52,517 nt of DNA from Bacillota bacterium (GCA_029550685.1 JAKPGY010000213.1:1-52517), one strand, 5' to 3'. Shown: positions 42,042 to 51,008, numbered from the stretch's first letter. The notes: generated by a model from the letters alone, not told the origin. Numbers and translations are program-made.

Positions 42042-43139
42042 ATGCTGGAAATAAAATGTGGGGTACTGAAACAGCCAATATTTTCCCGGCCAGGTATTGA
42101 GGGCTATGCCGTGGAGGTAAACGGCAGGGAAGAAAAGTGTATTGTCTATACCGATCTGGTGGGAAAGGTTAAAAGCGGAGACCAGGTGCTCCTCAATACT
42201 ACTGCGGAAACCCTGCATCTGGGCAGCGGGGGCTATCACTATGTTATAGCGGGACTAAACGGCAGTGAGAAATCACTGCCAAACGGAGGCCATATCATGA
42301 AACTCCGTTATACTCCTCTGCAGATAAAAGTATTAAGTGCCGAGGAAGAAGGCAGTCCTTATCACCAGGAATTGAAAGACGCTGATAGTCTGGAGGGTAT
42401 TCCGGTTCTGGCGGCTACTCTTCATTCCATGCTGGGCCCTTTGGCTTTAGAACTGCACCAGGCAGGTTTTAAAACAGCTTACCTGATGACTGACGGTGCG
42501 GCTTTGCCCCTGCAGTTTAGTCAAACAGTGGATTGGCTTGCCCGCAAAGGTATCATAGCCGGAACGGTGACCGTTGGGCATGCTTTTGGCGGAGATGTGG
42601 AAGCAGTTAATGTTTATTCCGGTTTACTGGCAGCCCGGGCAGCGTTTCATCCCGATGTGATTATCGTCAGCATGGGCCCAGGAATAGTGGGGACCGGTAC
42701 CCGCTGGGGATTCAGCGGAGTGGAGCAAGGGATCGTTCTGAATGCAGTGGAAACTCTGCAGGGAGTTCCGATAGCGGTACCGCGCATTAGTTTTGCCGAT
42801 GCCCGGCCCCGCCATCAGGGTATCAGTCATCATACTCTTACTGTTTTGGCCCGGGTTTGTAAGGTGCGCTGTTTGCTGCCCCTTCCCCTGCTTTCCGATG
42901 AACAGATGAGCAGGGTTTTGGAGCAGGCCCGCCAGGCCGGTTTGTTTGACCTGCATGAAATCTATGTGGAACCGGCCGAAGAGACCTTGGATCGTTTCCG
43001 CCGCAGTGAACTGCAGTTTACTACTATGGGGCGCACGGTGGAACAGGACCGGGAGTTTTATATGGCTCTGGTGGCTGCTGCCCGCCTGGTACAAAAGTTG
43101 TTAACGGGGCAGGAACTGAACCGTATCAATTTAGTGTAG
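42042..43139 (+). CDS. DUF3866 family protein
   Basis: This 365-residue protein of unknown function has glycine-rich stretches such as SMGPGIVGTGTRWGFSGVEQG near 208 and a conserved ADARPRHQGISHHT. These recall a nucleotide or substrate loop but give no clear fold. It is kept next to the M20 peptidase in several Clostridia. The ATG at 42042 is preferred to 42006 because AAAGGGAG lies just upstream and the earlier start overlaps the peptidase gene. Its 3' end overlaps a convergent small gene by 9 bases. Confidence 0.8.
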   Translation: MLEIKCGVLKQPIFSRPGIEGYAVEVNGREEKCIVYTDLVGKVKSGDQVLLNTTAETLHLGSGGYHYVIAGLNGSEKSLPNGGHIMKLRYTPLQIKVLSAEEEGSPYHQELKDADSLEGIPVLAATLHSMLGPLALELHQAGFKTAYLMTDGAALPLQFSQTVDWLARKGIIAGTVTVGHAFGGDVEAVNVYSGLLAARAAFHPDVIIVSMGPGIVGTGTRWGFSGVEQGIVLNAVETLQGVPIAVPRISFADARPRHQGISHHTLTVLARVCKVRCLLPLPLLSDEQMSRVLEQARQAGLFDLHEIYVEPAEETLDRFRRSELQFTTMGRTVEQDREFYMALVAAARLVQKLLTGQELNRINLV

Positions 43140-43256
43140 GTTTAACCTGATGAACTCTGCCAGAGTAGTCTCAGGGGGATAAGCAGACAGCAGGGTGATG
43201 AGATCACCTATCGGTCCGGTAAACCAGAATCCGGATTTTCCTACTACTAAACTCAT
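43131..43256 (-). CDS. Small 41-residue protein on the opposite strand
   Basis: On the minus strand, AGAGGTG lies 5 nt before an ATG (complement of 43254-43256). The 41-codon frame starts MSLVVGKSGFWFTGPIGDL, continues through AYPPETTLAEF and ends RLNLH at a TAA. The composition is protein-like, with a Gly/aromatic N-terminal part and an amphipathic helix, and the frame fills the gap between two genes. I do not recognise the family. It is convergent with the DUF3866 gene and divergent from the Nudix gene. Confidence 0.55.
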   Translation of the reverse strand: MSLVVGKSGFWFTGPIGDLITLLSAYPPETTLAEFIRLNLH

Positions 43257-43280
43257 ATTATCACCTCTGCTGGCAGTTTA

Positions 43281-43289
43281 TGTTATTAT
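43281..43289 (+). promoter_or_regulatory. Possible extended -10 promoter for the Nudix gene
   Basis: TGTTATTAT (43281-43289) fits an extended -10 element with one mismatch in the hexamer (TATTAT). No clear -35 is present. It lies 28 nt before the Nudix ATG and outside the small minus-strand gene. Confidence 0.35.
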
Positions 43290-43316
43290 GGATAAATATA
43301 TGCAGGAGGAACATTT

Positions 43317-43856
43317 ATGGATCTTTATGAAAAAACCATCTCTTCCCAGCAAATATTTGCCGGCCGCATCATAAACGTAAAAGTAGACACAGTAGAACTG
43401 CCTGATGGTTCTACCAGTACCCGGGAGATAGTGGGGCATGCCGGGGCAGTGGCTATAATACCTGTAGATAGGGATGGTACGGTGTGGCTGGTCCGGCAGT
43501 ATCGCAAAGCAGTAGAAAAGGTACTTTTAGAAATACCGGCCGGAACCCTGGAACCAGGCGAGGATCCCCGGGATTGTGCCATACGAGAATTGGAAGAGGA
43601 AACTGGACTTTCGGCTGCAACTTGGGAACCTATCTTATCCTATTACAGTGCTCCGGGGTTCTGTGATGAACAGCTGCACCTTTACCTGGCCCGGGATTTA
43701 ACAATGGGAGATAGTCATACTGACCGGGATGAGTTTGTAGAAGTAGTTAAAATGACTCTGGTAGATGCCTACAGGGCCATTTTTACCGGGGAGATCATAG
43801 ATGGCAAAAGCATTATTGCCATTCAATACGCTTACCAGCATAGGGAGAATTTATAA
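43317..43856 (+). CDS. Nudix hydrolase, ADP-ribose pyrophosphatase type
   Basis: The 179-residue protein has a complete Nudix box, from GTLEPGEDPRDCAIRELEEE to TGL (about 77-99), following an N-terminal domain with VELPDGSTSTREIVGHAGAV. The latter resembles NudF, which splits ADP-ribose into AMP and ribose 5-phosphate. AGGAGG precedes the ATG. It likely acts in nucleotide clean-up; the downstream genes include a DNA repair nuclease. Confidence 0.9.
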   Translation: MDLYEKTISSQQIFAGRIINVKVDTVELPDGSTSTREIVGHAGAVAIIPVDRDGTVWLVRQYRKAVEKVLLEIPAGTLEPGEDPRDCAIRELEEETGLSAATWEPILSYYSAPGFCDEQLHLYLARDLTMGDSHTDRDEFVEVVKMTLVDAYRAIFTGEIIDGKSIIAIQYAYQHRENL

Positions 43857-43858
43857 GA

Positions 43859-45037
43859 TTGCGCAGTGTTTATGCTGATTTGCATGTTCATATTGGCAGA
43901 GCCAGCGGGCGTCCGGTGAAAATTACCGCTTCCCGCAGTCTTACTTTGGCCAATCTGCTTAATGAAACGGTTCTGCGCAAGGGACTGAATATTGTGGGCA
44001 TAGTCGATGCAGGCACCGCTCCTGTGCTGGCTGAACTGGAGAAGATGGTGGACCAAGGCCAGCTTGAGATTCACCAGCGCGGTGGCTTTATGACTGCCCA
44101 GGGGGTAATGCTTCTGGCAGGGTGTGAAGTGGAAACCCGGGAAGGAGTGCATATTATTATCTACCTTCCCGACTTGGACAGCCTGCATAAATACCAAAAG
44201 TTTATGCGCTCCCGGGTAAAGAACATGGAACTATCCACTCAACGCTGCAAGGCTGATATTAGAGAATTGTTGAATCTCTCTCATGTGCTGGGGGGAGTAT
44301 TCTGCCCGGCTCATGCTTTTACCCCCCACAAGGGATTCTACGGCATGCTGGCATCTTCATTTCAGTCTTACTTGGGGCGGGATGCCAGCCAGATCCACGT
44401 TTTGGAATTGGGGCTCAGTGCAGATACAGATATGGCCGATACTATTAATGAAACCCGTCACTTTACTTTCCTGTCCAATTCTGATGCTCATTCTGCGGGC
44501 AATGTGGGGCGGGAGTATAATCTGCTGCGGTTGGCCGAACTTAATTTTGAGGAATTCCGCCTGGCGGTATATGGTCACGAAGGACGACGGGTTCTGGCTA
44601 ATTACGGTATGGACCCTTTGATGGGCAAATATCACCGCAGCTATTGCCCCCAGTGTGATCAGATTATGCAGGGGGAACCGCCGGTAGTGGAGTGCCCGAT
44701 TTGTGGCAACGATAAACTGGTTATGGGAGTGTATGATCGCATAGTACAAATTCAGGATCACCGGGAACCATATCATCCGGTAGGCAGACCGCCTTATCGC
44801 TACCGGGTACCGTTAACTAGTATGCCGGGGGTTGGTCCCACCACCTACCAGAAACTAATCCAGTACCTGGGCAATGAAATAGAGGTAATGGAGAGAGCCA
44901 GCTTTGATGACATTGCCCGGGTAGCGGGGAATAATGTTGCTGCTCTGGTTATGCAGATGAGGGCAGGACGAATACCGATTACTCCGGGAGGAGGAGGGGT
45001 CTATGGAAAGATCCAGGTCCATAATTGTAACCAGTGA
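43859..45037 (+). CDS. Endonuclease Q family DNA repair enzyme
   Basis: The 392-residue protein has a PHP-type metal-dependent domain (ADLHVHIG at 6-13, CPAHAFTP near 146, SNSDAH near 205), then a zinc finger with CPQC near 263 and CPIC near 281, and a C-terminal helix-hairpin-helix-like segment (MPGVGPTTYQKLI). This is the layout of endonuclease Q, which nicks DNA beside deaminated bases such as uracil and hypoxanthine. The start is TTG at 43859, three nucleotides after the Nudix stop; the ribosome site is GGGAG in the end of that gene. Confidence 0.87.
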   Translation: MRSVYADLHVHIGRASGRPVKITASRSLTLANLLNETVLRKGLNIVGIVDAGTAPVLAELEKMVDQGQLEIHQRGGFMTAQGVMLLAGCEVETREGVHIIIYLPDLDSLHKYQKFMRSRVKNMELSTQRCKADIRELLNLSHVLGGVFCPAHAFTPHKGFYGMLASSFQSYLGRDASQIHVLELGLSADTDMADTINETRHFTFLSNSDAHSAGNVGREYNLLRLAELNFEEFRLAVYGHEGRRVLANYGMDPLMGKYHRSYCPQCDQIMQGEPPVVECPICGNDKLVMGVYDRIVQIQDHREPYHPVGRPPYRYRVPLTSMPGVGPTTYQKLIQYLGNEIEVMERASFDDIARVAGNNVAALVMQMRAGRIPITPGGGGVYGKIQVHNCNQ

Positions 45038-45665
45038 TGCCTCAGGGGCTCAACAGGCTGCCCGGCAGGGATTTCTGGTCATGATAGTTGACGTAATTGA
45101 TATGTCAACTACCCTGGAGAGTGCTCTGGAAGCTGGTGCTATAGCGGTATTGGGTGCCAGCCCGGATGAAACCCGGGCACCGGTAAAGGTTGACCCCCAA
45201 AGAGTAGGGGAGTATGCAGCTCAAATAGCCCGCTCCCACCAGACAGGTATAATTCTGGTGAGCGAACCCCGGGTAGGAAGTGACCAGGATCGACAGCAGC
45301 GTTGCCAGAAAGTAATAAAGGGGATTGAAACAGCTGGTGGGATCGTGGAAGCAATTCTGCCTAACTTGGGCGCTGAGACACCTCGTATGCTGGATATGCG
45401 AGACAAGGTGGTTGTAGCGGTAACTGATACCGGAGGAGTGGCATATGACGCTGCCTTTATAGAAAGTCCCCGGGTGATCACGGGAACGGTGGCCAGAACC
45501 TATCGACACCGCGGCCTGGAGCCTGCCCTGCGGGCGGTGGCTCGGGCTCACCAGGAATGGGGCGATGCATGTGGACTGGCTGTGGTAGCAGCCAGCCGTA
45601 ACTCTATGGAAGATATCCTGGCTGCACAGTTTATCGCTAACTTGATGCTGAAGGAAGAAGACTAG
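45003..45665 (+). CDS. Unrecognised 220-residue protein, weakly ComB-like
   Basis: I do not recognise this protein with confidence. Its start, MIVDVIDMSTTLESALEAGA, resembles the VIDVxRxSTTxxxALExGA pattern of 2-phosphosulfolactate phosphatase (ComB), but the rest (VGEYAAQIARSHQTG, VAVTDTGGVAYDAAF, a final hydrophobic helix) could not be placed. It overlaps the endonuclease Q gene by 35 nt, so the two are co-translated. GGAGGAGG lies just before the ATG. No signal peptide or membrane segment is obvious. Confidence 0.7.
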   Translation: MERSRSIIVTSDASGAQQAARQGFLVMIVDVIDMSTTLESALEAGAIAVLGASPDETRAPVKVDPQRVGEYAAQIARSHQTGIILVSEPRVGSDQDRQQRCQKVIKGIETAGGIVEAILPNLGAETPRMLDMRDKVVVAVTDTGGVAYDAAFIESPRVITGTVARTYRHRGLEPALRAVARAHQEWGDACGLAVVAASRNSMEDILAAQFIANLMLKEED

Positions 45666-45676
45666 GGGGATCGCTA

Positions 45677-47029
45677 ATGAAACCAATTATGGTAATAGGC
45701 CACAAAAATCCAGATGTGGATTCAGTGGCGGCAGCTATCAGTTACAAGGTTTACAAACAGACCACCGATCAAGGCTTATTTATAGCAGCTTCAGCCGGAG
45801 AAATAAATGAAGAGACCCGCTTTATCTTAGATTATTTTGGCTTTGAACCGCCCGCTCTGGTACGAAATGTCCGTAACACTGTGGAAGACCTTCTCGATGA
45901 ACATAGACCTATAGCGGTTGGTACTGACATGACTCTGGCTGAACTGGGCAATCTGATGCGCAGTAATGACCTGAAAACGGTACCGGTTTTGGACCCGAGT
46001 GGGCGCTTGCTGGGGTTAATTACTATTGGTGATTTGGCTATGATCTTTCTGGACAGCCTGGCAGCCACCCGGGATGTTACCCGGGCCCCGGAAATATTGC
46101 GGGAATTATTCAGCCGTAAAGTTACTGATGTGATGATAACCCGAGATTTGGTATTGTTTGAAAAAGACGAGCTGGTGGAGGAAGCTCGCAAGCATATGCT
46201 GTCTACCCGCTACCGCAACTATCCGGTAGTGGATGAAAGTAATTCTTTCTTGGGCTTTATCTCCCGCTACAACTTGCTAGAGATGAAGCGCAAACAACTG
46301 ATACTGGTAGATCATAACGAGCGCAAACAGGCGGTGGACGGGGTCGAGGAAGCGGAAATTTTAGAAATCGTTGATCACCACCGGGTGGGGGACCTGCAGA
46401 CTATATCACCTATTTATTTTCATAATGAACCAGTAGGATCTACCTGCACTTTGATCGCAGAAAAATTCTTAACGGAACATATGGCTTTGGGAACCAACCT
46501 AGCCGGGTTGCTTCTTTCTGGAATTATAAGTGATACCATGATTTTCAAGTCTCCCACTACTACCGGTAAGGATCGAAAAATAGCCCAGCAGCTGCAAGAA
46601 ATAGCCGGGATGGATCCGCTGGAGTGGGGCAAGCAAATTTTTAGCCATGCCATTAATACTGAAAAACAAAGTGATGTAGAACTTATTACTTCCGACTTAA
46701 AAGAGTACAACAGCGGTTCTTTAGTATTTGCTATCTCACAGCTGGAAACCATTGATGCCAGACAGATGGCCTCCCGCCGCGGGGATCTGCTGAAAAGCTT
46801 GGAAGAATTGGCCCTGCGCCGAGGCTATGCCTTTATTTGTCTTATGGTAACTGACATCCTGGAAGAGGCCACTGAATTGCTCATAGCTGGTGAAAAGAGT
46901 CACCTGATCAAATCGGCTTTTGGCCCCCAGGATGAAGGGGGAGGAATCTTTCTTAAAGGAGTTCTATCTCGCAAAAAGCAGGTAGTACCGGTGCTTTATG
47001 AAGTACTATCCCGTGAAAACATTATATAG
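45677..47029 (+). CDS. Family II inorganic pyrophosphatase with CBS domains
   Basis: The 450-residue protein has a DHH phosphatase domain (GHKNPDVDSV at 8-17, DHHRVGD near 234) interrupted by a CBS pair (about 68-205), and a C-terminal DHHA2 domain. This is the CBS-PPase layout, an Mn/Co-dependent pyrophosphatase regulated by AMP, ADP and diadenosine polyphosphates. It lacks the DRTGG domain present in the longer clostridial forms (about 550 residues). It would pull biosynthetic reactions that release pyrophosphate. AGGGGGATCG precedes the ATG. Confidence 0.9.
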   Translation: MKPIMVIGHKNPDVDSVAAAISYKVYKQTTDQGLFIAASAGEINEETRFILDYFGFEPPALVRNVRNTVEDLLDEHRPIAVGTDMTLAELGNLMRSNDLKTVPVLDPSGRLLGLITIGDLAMIFLDSLAATRDVTRAPEILRELFSRKVTDVMITRDLVLFEKDELVEEARKHMLSTRYRNYPVVDESNSFLGFISRYNLLEMKRKQLILVDHNERKQAVDGVEEAEILEIVDHHRVGDLQTISPIYFHNEPVGSTCTLIAEKFLTEHMALGTNLAGLLLSGIISDTMIFKSPTTTGKDRKIAQQLQEIAGMDPLEWGKQIFSHAINTEKQSDVELITSDLKEYNSGSLVFAISQLETIDARQMASRRGDLLKSLEELALRRGYAFICLMVTDILEEATELLIAGEKSHLIKSAFGPQDEGGGIFLKGVLSRKKQVVPVLYEVLSRENII

Positions 47030-47861
47030 CCAATCCGATTATCTCCTGAGGAACAGGCCACGATGAATGAAAAGCCATCTTTCGTGTCATTGCTGTGAAA
47101 ACTGTCCTCGCGTTAGTGCAAAAGACAACTATACTGTCATCGCGAGCGCGTAGCGCGTGGCGATCTCTATGTCCATCTGCGCTAACCACGGCTTAGCAGT
47201 ACTGTTAGCCGGGATGCAGGAGTATTAGCCAGCTCGCTCCGGGACTCCTCGCCTGCAACACATCAGCTTACTTCGGTGCGAAGCGGACCACTCGGAATTC
47301 GGCATCCATGCACTCAGTCCTCGCTGCTCGAAACGTCCTGTTTCTCGCTCCGCTTCGCAGCCCTCAGTTTCTCCGTGGGTTGCAACGGCTCGTCGTAGTC
47401 ACTCGCCCGGCTAATACCCCTGCTCAAGCCGTACCCGATGTTTTCGTCCATCGTGGTCTGCACCACAAGTGATAATTGCTGTGAAAATAACCTGTTACAA
47501 AAATAGTAGTGTGACAGTAGGTTTGCCATGAGCACCTTGGTGGAGGAGTCCGATATAGCCGGTGAAGGGGGGCGAGGGACAGGATGTCCGTAAGAGGGCT
47601 ATCAAACAGGATGTTTGTTTAGCCCGGTACCCCCTGAGACGCACATCGAGCCGTTTACTATATCGTGACGACGGAACAGGTGCGAAGGGCAACCTACTGG
47701 CAACTAAGAGTTCCTGCAAGGAACGTGGCAATCTCTATGCCGCTCTGCGCTAACCACGGCTTTGCAGGGGGTTAGCCGGGCGAGTGACGTACGACGAGAC
47801 CGAAGGGAACATCAGTGGTACCCGAAGGGTGCGATGACGCATATAAGATGGTGGTGAAAAA
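47030..47861. repeat. Gene-free mosaic of dispersed repeats
   Basis: About 830 bases without a credible gene. Pieces recur elsewhere: 47329-47369 matches 10617-10655, 47380-47423 matches 8220-8264, 47662-47685 matches 8318-8341, and 47771-47788 is the inverted form of the CACTCGCCCGGCTAA core. Internally CTGCGCTAACCACGGCTT occurs twice as a direct repeat (near 47177 and 47744), next to GTGGCRATCTCTATG. Two compact palindromes stand side by side: GGAC-AGGAT-GTCC (47577-47589) and GGGCTA/TAGCCC around CAAACA/TGTTTG (47596-47625). The short ORFs here look spurious. Confidence 0.75.
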
Positions 47862-50800
47862 ATGGGTTTCGTTCACCTGCATACCCATAGCCCTTTTTCC
47901 TTCCTGGATGGGGCCAGTTCCATTGAAGCTTTGGTAGAGCGGGCTGCCCAGCTGGATATGCCTGCCTTGGCCATAACTGACCATAACAATGTTTCTGCAG
48001 CGGTTAAATTCCACCAGATTGCTTCCCGGGCAGGTATCAAACCCATCCAGGGAACGGAAGCGGAGCTTCCCGGAGGTTATCACCTGACTTTAATCGCCTG
48101 CAGTCCCCGGGGATACACTTCCCTGTGCCGCCTGCTGACCCGCAGTCATCTTTCCCATCCCCGGGGCAATCCCTGCCTGGACCCCGACTGGCTGGCAGAG
48201 GCAGAAGATGTCCTGGTACTATCCGGCTGTCGGCAGGGACAAATTCCGGCTCTTATTTTAAAGGGGCACTACCAGGAAGCCCTGGAGTGTGCCCGCCATT
48301 ACCGGGATATATTAGGCAAAGAAAACTTCTATATAGAAATTCAGGATACCCTGCTGCCAGGTAATCAATCTCTCAACCAGAGACTTATGCAGCTGGCTGA
48401 CTACCTGGATCTGGAACCGGTAGCTACCAATAATGCTCACTATGCTGATCGCCAAGATTTCATGATTCACGATTTGCTAACCTGTGTAAAGCACCTGCTG
48501 CGCATAGACGCCGTTCACCCCGCCCGTCCCCTCAACGCCGAACAATACTTAAAATCCGGTGCTGCCATGGAGGAACGCTTTCACTTTTGCCCCCGGTCTC
48601 TGGCTAATGCTGCGTTCATTGCTGAACAATGCCAGGAAGTTTTAAGCAGCGCTCAGGTGCATTTCCCCCGTTTTGCTTCCCCACCCGGGGGAAGTGCCAT
48701 TGGTTACCTGCGTTCCCTTTGTTATGCCGGGGCCCGGGAACGCTACGGGAAAATATCGCCTGATGTGCAGCAGCGCCTGGATTATGAACTGGGAATTATT
48801 GAACAGATGGGGTTTGCTGACTATTTTCTTCTGGTATGGGATCTGGCCCAGTTTGCCCGCCGCCAGGGTATCCGTTATGCCGGCCGGGGCTCGGCGGCCG
48901 ACTCCCTGGTGGCCTACTGCCTTTATATATGTGATGTGGATGCCTTGAATAGAGGGCTCCTGTTTGAACGCTTCATGAGCCCGGAACGCTCCCAGCTGCC
49001 GGATATTGATATCGATTTTGAAGCCCGTTACCGGGACCGGGTTATCGACTATGTTTATAAAACTTACGGATCAGAACAAGTGGCCCGGGTAGCTACTTAT
49101 AACACCTTTAAGGCCCGCTCAGCAGTGAGGGATATCGGCAAGGTACTGGGGTTTGCTGAGGAGGAATTAAGCAGGATCGCCAAGAGTCTGCCCCACACTT
49201 ACGCCGACCGCATCCGCGGTGTCCTTGATCTTCTGCCCGAGCTGCAGGATAGCCCCCTAAAAGAGCAGCGTTTTCAGCTGCTCCTGGATGTATGTGAACA
49301 TATAGCTGGATTTCCGCGTTTTCTGAGCACTCACCTGGGAGGTCTGGTGATCAGCGATGTTCCCTTGACTAATTTTACTCCTCTGCAAAAATCAGCCCTA
49401 GGGCCTGTTATTACCCAGTTTGATAAAGATGATGTGGAAGCTATGGGCCTGGTAAAACTTGACCTGCTGTCTCTGAGAACCCTGTCAGTGGTTCAGGATA
49501 CCGTTCAGCAGATCCGCAAGACGGGTACCCCTTTGGATTATGATCGTATCAGCCTGGAAGACAAGTCAACTTATGAAATGATTAGTCAGGGAGAAACCAT
49601 CGGGGTTTTTCAGTTGGAAAGCCCGGCTCAACGGGCCCTGCAAACCCGCTTGGGCGCCAACCATATGGAAGATATTGTAGCCAGTATGGCCTTAATCCGG
49701 CCCGGCCCCATCAAAGGTAACATGGTTGACCCTTATATCAGGCGACGCCAGGGGCAGGAAGAAATAACCTACCTGCACCCGCTGCTGAAACCAATTCTGG
49801 AAAAAACCTATGGAGTAATACTTTTTCAGGAGCAGGTAATTGAGATTGCCATTGCTATTGCCGGTTTTACTCCTGGAGAAGCTGATCAGCTGCGGCGGGT
49901 TATGACCCATGCTCGTTCCCAGCGGGTAATGGAAGAAATCGGTCATCATTTTGTGCATAAGGCCATCCTCAATGGCATTGAGCCCCAAGTGGCCGAGTCC
50001 ATATTCGCCTGCATAGCCGGCTATGCCAGCTATGGATTTTGTGAAGCCCATGCCGCCGCTTTTGCCAATACCAGCTATAAGACTGCCTATCTTATCAAAC
50101 ATTATCCGGCCCAGTATTTTGCGGCCTTGTTAAATCACCAGCCCCTGGGATATTACCCTCCTCATGTAATTGCTACGGAAGCACGACGGCGCGGGTTAAG
50201 ACTTTTGCCGGTGGACATAAATGAAAGTAAAACCGACTGCCAGGCCGAATCGGCAGCGGCTATCCGAATCGGCCTAAAGCTGATTAAAGGAATAAGCCGC
50301 TCCACCTTAGATTCGATTCACCAGGAGCAGGAACTGGGTCTCTTTTCTTCAGCCGCTGATTTTATCAAAAGAATTGCTCCTCCCCGGGATGAGGCCGAAA
50401 ACATAATTAAATGCGGGGCTCTGGACAGATTGTATCCTAACCGGCGCGAACTTCTGTCTTTCCTTCCCTATTTGGAATCAGCAGAGAATCTTCTGTTTGC
50501 TGGCAGCCTTCCACCTGCCGGTACTATTACTGACTTTTCTCCCCAGGAGAAGCGCTTAATGGAACGGGAACTACTGGGATTGGATATACAAGAGCACTTT
50601 TTGGCTTTCCTGCGCCCCTGGCTGCAGCAGCAAAAGATCATGTCATCCCAGGAATTGCACTCCCTGGAATCAGGTTGTTGCGTACAGACAGCCGGTTTAC
50701 TGGTTCATCCTCACCGTCCGCCCACTCGCAGCGGCAGAATAACAGTTTTTTTTGCTCTGGAGGATGAATGGGGGCTAACTGATGTAACTATGTTTGAAGA

Positions 50801-50957
50801 TGTATATAAGCAATACGGAGGTGAGATATTTAACCCTTCAGAAGGAGTGGTATTGGTGAGAGGAAAGCTGCAGAGAAAAGGCCGGGGCTTAACTATTATA
50901 GCTGATCAGGTAAAGCGCCTTCCCATGATTTCCATAAAGAAATCCATAAAGAAATAG
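47862..50957 (+). CDS. DnaE2/ImuC-like DNA polymerase III alpha subunit
   Basis: The 1031-residue polymerase has a PHP domain (HLHTHSPFSFLDG at 5-17, ITDHNN near 39), the catalytic aspartates PDIDIDF near 381, and a C-terminal OB fold (about 940-1020). Its length, the LNHQPLGYYPPHVIATEARR block near 756, and the VQTAGLLVHPHRPPTRSGR and VRGKLQRKGRGL segments resemble DnaE2/ImuC, the error-prone type, more than replicative DnaE. No imuB or imuA gene is adjacent. The GTGGTGAAAAA leader offers only a weak ribosome site. It could also be a Firmicutes DnaE1 variant; a tree would decide. Confidence 0.88.
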   Translation: MGFVHLHTHSPFSFLDGASSIEALVERAAQLDMPALAITDHNNVSAAVKFHQIASRAGIKPIQGTEAELPGGYHLTLIACSPRGYTSLCRLLTRSHLSHPRGNPCLDPDWLAEAEDVLVLSGCRQGQIPALILKGHYQEALECARHYRDILGKENFYIEIQDTLLPGNQSLNQRLMQLADYLDLEPVATNNAHYADRQDFMIHDLLTCVKHLLRIDAVHPARPLNAEQYLKSGAAMEERFHFCPRSLANAAFIAEQCQEVLSSAQVHFPRFASPPGGSAIGYLRSLCYAGARERYGKISPDVQQRLDYELGIIEQMGFADYFLLVWDLAQFARRQGIRYAGRGSAADSLVAYCLYICDVDALNRGLLFERFMSPERSQLPDIDIDFEARYRDRVIDYVYKTYGSEQVARVATYNTFKARSAVRDIGKVLGFAEEELSRIAKSLPHTYADRIRGVLDLLPELQDSPLKEQRFQLLLDVCEHIAGFPRFLSTHLGGLVISDVPLTNFTPLQKSALGPVITQFDKDDVEAMGLVKLDLLSLRTLSVVQDTVQQIRKTGTPLDYDRISLEDKSTYEMISQGETIGVFQLESPAQRALQTRLGANHMEDIVASMALIRPGPIKGNMVDPYIRRRQGQEEITYLHPLLKPILEKTYGVILFQEQVIEIAIAIAGFTPGEADQLRRVMTHARSQRVMEEIGHHFVHKAILNGIEPQVAESIFACIAGYASYGFCEAHAAAFANTSYKTAYLIKHYPAQYFAALLNHQPLGYYPPHVIATEARRRGLRLLPVDINESKTDCQAESAAAIRIGLKLIKGISRSTLDSIHQEQELGLFSSAADFIKRIAPPRDEAENIIKCGALDRLYPNRRELLSFLPYLESAENLLFAGSLPPAGTITDFSPQEKRLMERELLGLDIQEHFLAFLRPWLQQQKIMSSQELHSLESGCCVQTAGLLVHPHRPPTRSGRITVFFALEDEWGLTDVTMFEDVYKQYGGEIFNPSEGVVLVRGKLQRKGRGLTIIADQVKRLPMISIKKSIKK

Positions 50958-50988
50958 GAGGTATGCATTTCATACCTCCTTGGGTTTT
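50956..50988. terminator. Bidirectional terminator between dnaE-like gene and HU
   Basis: AGGAGGTATG (50956-50965) and CATACCTCCT (50971-50980) form a perfect 10-bp stem with a five-base loop, starting within the dnaE stop codon, and TGGGTTTT follows. On the minus strand ATTTCTTTAT follows, so it can serve both convergent genes. Confidence 0.8.
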
Positions 50989-51008
50989 CAGTCCAAACCA
51001 TAAGCAGC

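Noticed and set aside
47562..47753. 63-residue frame in the repeat mosaic
   Set aside because: It reads through repeat modules shared with other intergenic sites and has no homologous pattern.
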